In this document: positions 57,101-64,000 of the stretch, piece after piece
Position numbering within the stretch: the stretch's first letter is position 1
Layout: the number at the start of each line of letters is the position of its first letter
NCBI RefSeq assembly: GCF_042477335.2
Contig: NC_091263.1
Coordinates: forward strand, 67,450,501-67,514,500
From: Ovis canadensis
Lineage: Eukaryota; Chordata; Mammalia; Artiodactyla; Bovidae
Reading direction: 5' to 3'
Length of the DNA: 64,000 nt
Made by a program: the position numbers and the translations under genes
The notes under the pieces: model-generated
Told to the model about the DNA's origin: nothing
The model's database searches: none
The model's input: the letters and a program-made list of their open reading frames with translations, nothing else

Positions 57101-60100
57101 GCTGTGTTTAGAAACTTTTTGTTTTTTTTTCTTTTAGCTTTAGAAATACAAACATGCAATAATGTATTTATTATAAATATAAAAATGAACATATTGCTGC
57201 CACATATGAGTCCATTGATGAGCTTAGTTTAGCTTATGGTTTTATTTTGGTCCAGATTCTTTATTTTCAATCATTCCGTCGTTCACTCGCTTCACGGTAA
57301 GTGAAGTCCATGGTAATGATCGTCACTGCTTCTCTTTCTCTCGTGTGTGAAGCACATGGCTGTTCTGGGCACATAGTCGTTATGATTCTTCTAAGACACT
57401 CAAGTCTTTCTGGAGACATATCATCCCCGTAAACCTCTGTCATGAGCAGGGCAAAATAATTAAACGTTCTAGAAAGACGTAAAATGTAAAGTCAACTCTC
57501 TCAGCAAGAATTATTTCCTGGTATCAAAATTATACACATATCCAATGTTCTTCTAGAGCTTTACATTGTAGCCATATTTATAAATATATGTTAAAATATA
57601 TGCCCATTAAATATATTTATATGTATGCTTATGTTAACGTATATGCACACTAAACATACTTGCGTAGAAGAGCTTATACCATGTTCTCCAGCCTAAGCCT
57701 TCTTTTCCCTTATCATACCTTGAAGATGGGGATGGACTCTAGGGTCAGGCTGACTGGGTCTTTCACTTACTGAAAGGTCACCTTAGGCAGGTCACTCACT
57801 GGTTTTCAGTTTCTCTGTTTGTAAAATGGTGATAATAATAATATCTACTTCTTGAGGTTGTTGTAAGGATTAAGTAGTTAATACAAAGAAAGCATTTACA
57901 GCAGATAAACCCTCAACATTTGCCAGCCACCACCACTATCATCAGGCTTCCCTGGTGGCTCAGCTGTTAAAGAATCCGCCTGCAATACAGGAGACCTAGG
58001 TTCCATCCCTGGATTGGGAGGATCCCCTGGAGAAGGGAATGGCTACCCACTCCAGTATTCTGGCTTGGAGAATTCTGTGAACTGTATAGTCCATGGGGTC
58101 ACAAAGAGTCAGACACGACTGACTAAGTGACTCACTTCACCACCCTCATCATCATCATCATTGTTATCTTTACACAAATGTTATTTTTCAATATCAGAAT
58201 ATCCTATCCTTCCTCATTCTCCCTAATGGCTGAGTGATGATTATGGTATGCTTTATTTAACTTGTTCTTTAAATGTTTTACCTTTAAACTAAGTTATTGG
58301 ATATTAGATCTAAGATTCTGAAGACACAATTCTAGTCTGAGTAACTTGGGCAAATACTTTCATTTTTTTGCATCTTAGTATCCTCCTTTGTAGGGTAAGG
58401 GGTCAGACTAGGTGATTTTTTAATAATATTTGCCACCTTTAAAATTCCCTAGTTGAGTGTTTTTGCATGTCAAAAACACTGTGGGAGGGGAGGGGAAAGA
58501 AATCTCAGAAACTTTACACATTCTATTCTGGATATAAGTCATACATAAATACCTTATCCAACTTGTAACTTAGAGTCTGGCTCAGATGGTAAAGCGTCTA
58601 TCTACAATGTGAGAGACCGGGGTTTTATCCCTGGGTTGGGAAGATTCCCTGGAGAAGGAAATGGTAACCCATTCCAGTACTCTTGCCTTGGAAATCCCAT
58701 GGGCGGGGGAGCTTGGTGCAGGCTACTATCCATGGGGTCTCAAAGAGTCGGGCATGACTGAGCGACTTCACTTCACTCACAAGTCAACTGAATATAATTC
58801 AGCCAAATATACCTGTGACTTCGGCAGAGTCACAAAAATTCTCCTCATGTGGCTGAGAAATATATCAGATTCTTGTGATGGATAAGTATAAAATTTTTAT
58901 CATTACATAGGGCATTCATAAGAAAAGTAAGGGTCAAATAATAAAAAGAGAGTCTTGGAATCATTTAGGCGATGTAACTAGCCCTTGTTTTTTTCTAGGG
59001 AGTTATTTTCTGTTGCTTGCTTGCTTCTTAGATGCTAGTTGAGTTATTAACTTGGAGTATTTGGAATATATCTTCTTTTCAAACACAACTATTGTGGACA
59101 TTTAGGACAAATCATTCCAAATGTGCTGAAAAGAACTAAACATATACTAATTCAAGACATGGTCTTTTCCTGGTGGAGTAGGTATAACTCCTTACACACT
59201 AGAGATAAATTGAAAAAAAAAAAAAATCAACAGAATGTGATAGGCCAGAAAGAGGAGTGAAGGGTTGTGTGTTTTTCTGTTTTGTTCTTGTTTTTTTGTT
59301 TTGTAGCTTTTTTGTGTTGAATGGCTATCTTTTGTAAAGGAGGTGGAACTGGATCTCTTACAGAGCTGTTTTAGAGAATAACTGAGCATTGTCTGAGCAG
59401 AGTGGGCGAGGGGAAGTGGTCACCAAAAGGGGTATCCTGTTTCTCATTATCAGGACAATTATTTCTGACATCTGACATCAAGGAATTAAACATGACAGTT
59501 AGTGGTCCTCTTAACTCTGAGGAATTATCATTAAATGGGTTTAAAATAGCTAATTATTGAAATCGTTTAAAACTGTTTACTCAACTAATTTAAAGTATGT
59601 AAATCCCTTAATGCTTTCTTTGGGCTCTAGAAGCTAGAAGCCTCTGGACAACAAATTGTACCCCAATTGGATTATATTTTGCTCACTGGCAATTAAGTCT
59701 GAGGGCCCTGGGAGGATGGGCTATATAAGTAGCGAGATTTCATTTCAGCTGGAAAAGATCCTGGAACATTGCAGGAAAGGATAGACTCATTAGCTATTTA
59801 GAAATATAATATGCTGGAGCTATGATGCCTGTCTTAGTCCATTCAGACTGCTTTAAAAAAACACTGGATGGTTTATAAAAAAAATAATTTTTTTTGCTCA
59901 CAGTTCTGGAGTCTGAGATTGGAGTGCCAGCATGGTGGACGGAGGGCCTTTTCCTGGGTTGCACACTTCTTCCTGAATCCTCATGTGGTCGAAGGGGCCA
60001 GGGAGCTCTGTGGGATCTTTTCTATAAGACCATTGATCCCTCATGGACCTCCACCCTCATGATCTTACCCAACTGTAATTAGCTCCCAAAGACCCCACCT

Positions 60101-63100
60101 ACTAATAATAACATCACTTTGGGGCATTAAGATTTCAACATATGCATTTTCAGACCATAGCAGTGCCTTAAAGGTTTTATTTTGGTTTTTGTGACTTGGG
60201 ACCCTTGTCACACAGAAAAACTGTTTTTTCCTGGGACTTCAGGTGGCTCATGGTGCTTGATGACAATGCTGTTCACTCTCTCTGATGGGGACTACTGGGT
60301 TCATCTCAGATGAATAATGCCAAGTTCTTATTTGTTGAGAGAGGAAAAGTAGTGTTTGTATAATGAGATCAGGCATCATGAAAATGTGGCAAGGAGAACA
60401 ACAATGTGAATACAAGCACATACAATTTCTTTATGTCTGTAAATTATTAAAATGTTATATCTGAGGTAGACTTTCCAAAGCTACTACTTTTTCTCTGCAC
60501 TAGCTGGAAGGAACTTATATACAGTTTTCTCTCCAGTTACCTCATCTTCTCTTTGCATCCCCTTGCGATCAATGCATGTACGGTTGGTATAAATGTGTCC
60601 TTAATGTACTGGAGCAAAGGGCTCCACCAACCAGATCAGGTAACTCTTTAATAGACAAATTTACTCTCCTGAATCTGGAGACTAGACAACTTAGAACATT
60701 CACACTATCTGTGCCAATCTTAACTTTCCTTATTTAAACTAAAGAAGGTTTGTGCAGTGTGACCCTGTCTTACAGAAGCTGGGCCTGTGGAGAGCGTTAA
60801 TCTGATCACACGCTCCCCAGCCCTCCCCATAAGAGAAACAGTCTTATATTAGCCCCTGAATCTGTCCTGCTATATTGACACCAAAACCTGATTGTAAGGT
60901 TACAGTTGCAGTGTATACCCGGTGGGTAAGTTAGAAGGGCCGCTGATTTTCACAACATCATCGTCATCTTCTAACAGTGAGACCACAGAAATTGACTCAG
61001 AAGTGGCCCTACTGCCAATATACTGTCTTTGTTTGTTTCCCTTTCTCAGTTATAAAATGGCAAGAAATTTTGTATTTTGAGTGCCTGCTCTGCAAAAGTA
61101 AACAATACTTTTGGTTTTCTAACTTTTAAAATTAGATTAAGAATGTTAAAGTAATGCTTGAGAGCATGTGTGACATGATTTTTGGAATATTAAATATATT
61201 TACTCTTGTTCTGGTTTCTGATTTGAAACTGGTCATATGTTTAGTCAATCAAGACAGAAGTGGGATGTGGTGTTTCTCCATCAATCTGTTATTGCCTAAT
61301 ATTCTTAGTGTGTTCGCTTCCTGCCTGAGAAAGGGATTTAGGCTTTTTAAAAGCACACGTATTATTTAGGAAGCACAATATGTCATAATTAATAAATGCA
61401 AATATGAAGCAAAAGATAAATGAATTCCATGCAGCCTATGAACAGTCTCCTTGTTGAAGTCATTTACACTGTACATTGAGCTTTGTGTGTATTTCAGTAC
61501 TTAGCTTGCCTCCAATCAGAGTCTGCCCCTAGAAACTGGACCACTTCAAAGCCACTGCCTGTTACTTCATCATATGATTTCAGAGAGGTTTGCACTCTGT
61601 GGGTTTTGGGCCCTGACTCAGTTTATGTGGAGGAAAAATCCCCCACATCCCCCTTGCCTATAGTTTCACAAAGGATTAAACAGATAAAAAACAAGCAAAA
61701 AATGCTCTGATCTATGACCAAAATGCTCAAGATAAAAGATGAGCAGACATTTAATCAGAGTGCTTAGGAAACAAACACAAAATTATGTTTCATGCCTTCG
61801 CCACCATCATTTATACAAATGTTTTACATCTTCGTTTTGCTTTTTGTCCTTAAAAGACCTTAATGAACATGCAACCATGCCTGTTGATTTTTTCTGATAA
61901 CAGGTTGTTTGAAGAACCTCAAGGAACTCAATGTGAGTTTCAACCGTCTGAAGAGCATTCCTCCAGAACTGGGAGACTGTGAAAATCTAGAGAAACTGGA
62001 TTGTTCTGGAAATCTAGAATTAACCGAGCTCCCTTTTGAAGTAAGATAGAAACATTTTTGCATGGTGATTCACTTTTACTTGGTTTATGACATGGAATGG
62101 TCTATAATATGGGAAAAAAGTTTTAGAAGATAAAATCCATCTTTACTTAAGTCACATTTTCATGACATTTTAATCAGCCTAAACCAGCTAATATAAAGTC
62201 TTTAGAAATGTGCTTATACTTGGCTACAACCCAAATTTAATTTCAGAGCTGCTATCAAAAGAAAACTAGGCAAAATAAATCCTATTTTCATGCAAGGTAT
62301 TTTTATTTAATGTCTATTTAATATGTGATGCCTGATGTCCATAATGCAGATCCCAACTTGTTTACCCATAATGGAGAAAATAATTGGAAACAAATGGAAA
62401 TCAATAAAGTGGATAAAATTTTTAAAATTTAAATGCAGATAAGTAAAACAGTCCAGAGATATGATTCGAGAAGTCCATTAATTTAAAAATATCCATTTGT
62501 TTCTTTTTCATCTGTATTCATTGGGGAAATGATTTTAAATTATTTTCTGATAAAACAGAACAGATGAAAGTCAACAGTTTTTGTTGCTAAATAAAACTCA
62601 ACAAGCTTCTTGTGCTTGAAGAGCAATAAGGATCTCACAAATCCTGCTGCTAATGAATAGGCTAAAAATAGTGTCGCTGGTGAGGCTCTGACAAGGCCCT
62701 GGCCACTGACTCTGTCTAGTCCTGGAAGGCATATTCTTCTTCTTTCCTGGAAACTTCTGGGTGAGAGGGAGTGGCTGCTTCCACTCTTAGCACCTGTGTG
62801 ACCTGGGACATGCTGAGGGATGGTCCTGGTGAGGGGGCACAGTCAGGGCTCAAGATTCTCCCACAAGCTTCTTGTTCCCCAGTCCTCCCATCTTTACAGA
62901 GAGGCCCAGTCCTCTCCGAGATGTGCAGGCTGGCAGCAAGCCAACTCACCTTTGACCTCTCTTGCTCCCATGCTCCATGTCCACTCCATGAATAAGTCCT
63001 GTTGGGCGTGCCCTTCTGAATAACAGTGGAGATTTCTGATCCTTTGCCGTGTCTCTTTACCAATTCAAGTGTGAGTCTCCTGAAGATTTGCCAAAACCCA

Positions 63101-63798
63101 TTGAGACAGGCTTCGCTAGGTCACACGACTCTTTGAGGCTTACACTTTGTCTTCTCTGGCTTTGTACATGCTGTTCCTCACCTGAATTTCCTCCCCAACC
63201 TTTCTGCCTGTCAAGGAACCTCAGGACCCAATTCAAACACTCTATTCTCTGTGACTCTTCCTGGACCCCTGACTCTCACCTCACTCCTTTCTCTGTGTTA
63301 CTGAGTGTTGCAAATTGGAAACTTCTTCGTGCTAGTTCTTACTACATAAATTTGCCTTGCTCATTTATGAAAATATAAACACCTCAAGGGCAGCCATTAT
63401 GCGCTATTCGTCTTATCACCCCTAGAAGGTAGCACAGTGAACAACACACAGTAGGTGTTCAGAATATATACTATATTTATCTGTTTTGCATATGTTCATA
63501 TATGGGAAGAGATGTCAATCTAAAATTAATTGCCACTGTTAAAAACTAATTAGACACAACATTGTAATAAGTCAATGCTACCCCAATAAAAATTTTAAAA
63601 AATAACTTAAAAAATTAAAAAGTAATTAGAATATTCTGTTATTCCTTCCTAGTTAAGTAATTTGAAGCAAGTTTCATTCGTAGATATCTCAGCAAACAAG
63701 TTTGCCAGCGTCCCGATCTGTGTCCTGCGGATGTCTAATTTGCAGTGGTTGGATATCAGCAACAATAACCTGAGTGACCTGCCGCAAGACATAGACAG
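45459..63798 (+). CDS. LRRC2: LRRC2, leucine-rich repeat-containing protein 2 (5' part; gene continues past the window)
   Basis: Five coding exons (45459-45583, 50532-50739, 56712-56868, 61904-62040, 63653-63798), all with AG/GT borders, join in phase to 257 codons plus two bases of the next. Human LRRC2 is about 371 residues, so roughly 110 residues and the stop lie to the right. Residues 1-111 form a charged, helical-looking N-terminal region starting [20 protein letters not shown]. From about residue 122 at least six tandem LRRs follow, with LxxLxLxxN-type cores such as [20 protein letters not shown] and [13 protein letters not shown]2 is enriched in heart and skeletal muscle and has been linked to mitochondrial function, but no enzymatic activity is known. 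The ATG sits in a strong Kozak context (CAAAATGG). The reading is intact, with no frameshift or stop. It is transcribed divergently from TDGF1. Confidence 0.96.
47594..47796 (+). mobile_element. Bov-tA SINE
   Basis: TTGGTGCAGTGGTAAGGAAT to GAGTTGGAGATGACTGAGCA. Confidence 0.88.
49650..49731 (+). mobile_element. Bov-tA SINE 3' fragment
   Basis: TATTCTGGCCTAGAGAATTC to CGACTGAGGGACTTTCACTT. The tRNA-derived head is absent. Confidence 0.88.
49942..50128 (-). mobile_element. Bov-tA SINE, antisense, with AGCGCCACCTGG end
   Basis: TGCTAAGTTGCTTGAATCAT to CCACTAGCGCCACCTGGG. Confidence 0.88.
50444..50471. promoter_or_regulatory. E-box plus palindromic NRF1-type site just before LRRC2 exon at 50532
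   Basis: CACGTG at 50444-50449 is followed by TGCGCATGCGC at 50461-50471, the palindromic core of the nuclear respiratory factor 1 element. Both sit in a GC-rich patch ending about 60 bp before the second coding exon. Function is an inference. Confidence 0.45.
50532..50739 (+). CDS. LRRC2: LRRC2 second coding exon
   Basis: 208 bp between the acceptor gttttag and donor gtgagt, encoding residues 43-111 ([18 protein letters not shown] onward, ending SGDHWK). It completes Lys42. The preceding 130 bp of intron is unusually GC-rich. Confidence 0.95.
51093..51119. repeat. Poly-T run
   Basis: 27 consecutive T. Confidence 0.95.
52719..54365 (-). mobile_element. BovB LINE, antisense, with long reverse transcriptase relic
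   Basis: The minus strand, from about 54,330 down to 52,743, stays in one frame and encodes the BovB (RTE-clade) reverse transcriptase and C-terminal region. The fingers/palm segment includes [11 protein letters not shown] and the catalytic RYADD box. I see three in-frame stops: TAA near 54,315, TGA at 54012-54014, and TGA at 53100-53102. The last sits where related copies have CGA arginine, a typical CpG decay. The open piece 53100-53969 is 289 codons. It is truncated at the 5' end, antisense to LRRC2, and cannot move by itself. Confidence 0.96.
55140..55651 (-). mobile_element. CHR-type SINE, antisense, split by an L1 insertion
   Basis: The left piece (GGCTGTGCAGAGTCCTCACT) and right piece (from GGCTCTTTTCTAGGCATGGT to GCTACCAGGGAAGCCC) are the same antisense CHR element, interrupted at 55180-55376. 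Confidence 0.8.
55180..55376 (-). mobile_element. 5'-truncated L1 3' end inserted in the CHR SINE
   Basis: A long T-rich stretch (the tail in antisense), then CTTACATGCGTTCCCAAACA and CCTCCCACCTCCCTCCCC, the antisense bovine L1 3' end. CGGGCTCTTTTCT flanks it at 55167-55179 and 55377-55389. Confidence 0.85.
56712..56868 (+). CDS. LRRC2: LRRC2 third coding exon (first LRRs)
   Basis: 157 bp encoding residues 112-163 and one base of Gly164. It starts [15 protein letters not shown] and covers the first two leucine-rich repeats. Acceptor ctattctag follows a TTTCC-repeat pyrimidine tract; donor gtatgt. Confidence 0.95.
57735..57930 (+). repeat. MIR SINE
   Basis: CTTAGGCAGGTCACTCACTG, AAATGGTGATAATAATAATA and GAGGTTGTTGTAAGGATTAA follow the MIR consensus order. 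Confidence 0.75.
57944..58140 (+). mobile_element. Bov-tA SINE
   Basis: GGCTTCCCTGGTGGCTCAGC to CACGACTGACTAAGTGACTC. Confidence 0.9.
58574..58780 (+). mobile_element. Bov-tA SINE
   Basis: GTCTGGCTCAGATGGTAAAG to CATGACTGAGCGACTTCACT. Confidence 0.9.
58781..61903 (+). other. Right part of LRRC2 intron between third and fourth coding exons
   Basis: Mostly AT-rich, non-repetitive sequence plus the unassigned old repeat at 59825-60165. No further exon recognised. Confidence 0.7.
59825..60165. repeat. Ancient interspersed repeat, family not assigned
   Basis: GTCTTAGTCCATTCAGACTG, GCTCACAGTTCTGGAGTCTG, CTCATGTGGTCGAAGGGGCC and TTTCAACATATGCATTTTCA are a familiar mammalian repeat layout (LTR- or DNA-element-like). 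Confidence 0.5.
61904..62040 (+). CDS. LRRC2: LRRC2 fourth coding exon (LRRs)
   Basis: 137 bp encoding residues 165-209 ([12 protein letters not shown] to TELPFE). Acceptor gataacag and donor gtaaga. Two leucine-rich repeats. Confidence 0.95.
62041..63652 (+). other. LRRC2 intron between fourth and fifth coding exons
   Basis: AT-rich, with no young SINE or LINE recognised. A MEF2-type motif lies at 62662-62671. Confidence 0.75.
63653..63798 (+). CDS. LRRC2: LRRC2 fifth coding exon (LRRs); last exon in the window
   Basis: 146 bp encoding residues 210-257 and two bases of Arg258 ([17 protein letters not shown] to LPQDID). Acceptor ccttcctag, donor gtagct. The remaining exons lie beyond 64,000. 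Confidence 0.95.
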
Positions 63799-64000
63799 GT
63801 AGCTACTTGCATTCTGGAGGTGTGGTACATGAACTAGTCACTGACATTTTAAACATGCCCAACACATGAGTGTTTTCCAAGATCAGCTGATTTTCCAGAG
63901 TTTCTTGGTTCTGAGAAATTAGTTTGGTTCTTTATAGAGTAAGACAGTTGTCAGTCTACATCGTACAGATACATGTACAGCTGACGCTTGAACAATGAGG

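Overview
This 64-kb window is nuclear DNA of a ruminant, most likely a bovid. It is dense in elements typical of that lineage: BovB (RTE-clade) LINE fragments, Bov-tA/BOV-A2 tRNA-Glu/BovB SINEs, older cetartiodactyl CHR-type SINEs, L1 and MIR fragments, and ruminant LTR pieces. It carries two vertebrate multi-exon genes. I cannot separate cattle from bison, yak, buffalo or sheep/goat by eye. Most of the window is intron or intergenic DNA, and most long open frames are either transposon relics or chance.

Layout. About 1-21 kb is intergenic and repeat-rich: BovB copies at 1-650, 5.7-6.1, 9.0-9.5 and 11.8-12.8 kb; a heavily interrupted antisense L1 at 4.4-7.4 kb; further L1 pieces at 16.6-17.2 and 18.5-19.3 kb; and a repeat-poor stretch at about 13.5-16.6 kb. 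TDGF1 (CRIPTO, EGF-CFC Nodal co-receptor) follows on the minus strand at 21,175-24,726. All six coding exons are intact and join in phase to give a 181-residue protein. A GC-enriched segment at 24.7-25.6 kb is its probable promoter side. About 25.6-35.6 kb is intergenic, with an LTR split by a BOV-A2 SINE at 28.0-28.8 kb.

A CpG- and G-rich segment at 35.66-36.13 kb is the best candidate for the promoter and non-coding first exon of LRRC2, which runs on the plus strand. Its first coding exon lies at 45,459-45,583, with further exons at 50.5, 56.7, 61.9 and 63.65 kb. Five coding exons (257 codons plus two bases) are inside the window, and the gene runs off the right edge. LRRC2 and TDGF1 are therefore divergent (head-to-head), as in the human 3p21.31 region.

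The two genes have no known shared pathway. TDGF1 encodes a GPI-anchored cell-surface/secreted Nodal-Activin co-receptor of early embryos. LRRC2 encodes a leucine-rich-repeat protein, enriched in striated muscle, whose biochemical role is poorly known. I saw no previously undescribed biological system. The observations most worth checking are: the absence in this TDGF1 of the upstream initiator methionine used in human; a palindromic NRF1-type site just upstream of LRRC2 exon 3; a strong CTCF-like site in LRRC2 intron 1; a microsatellite serving as the polypyrimidine tract of one LRRC2 acceptor; a long single-frame BovB reverse transcriptase relic; and several nested insertions with clear target-site duplications.
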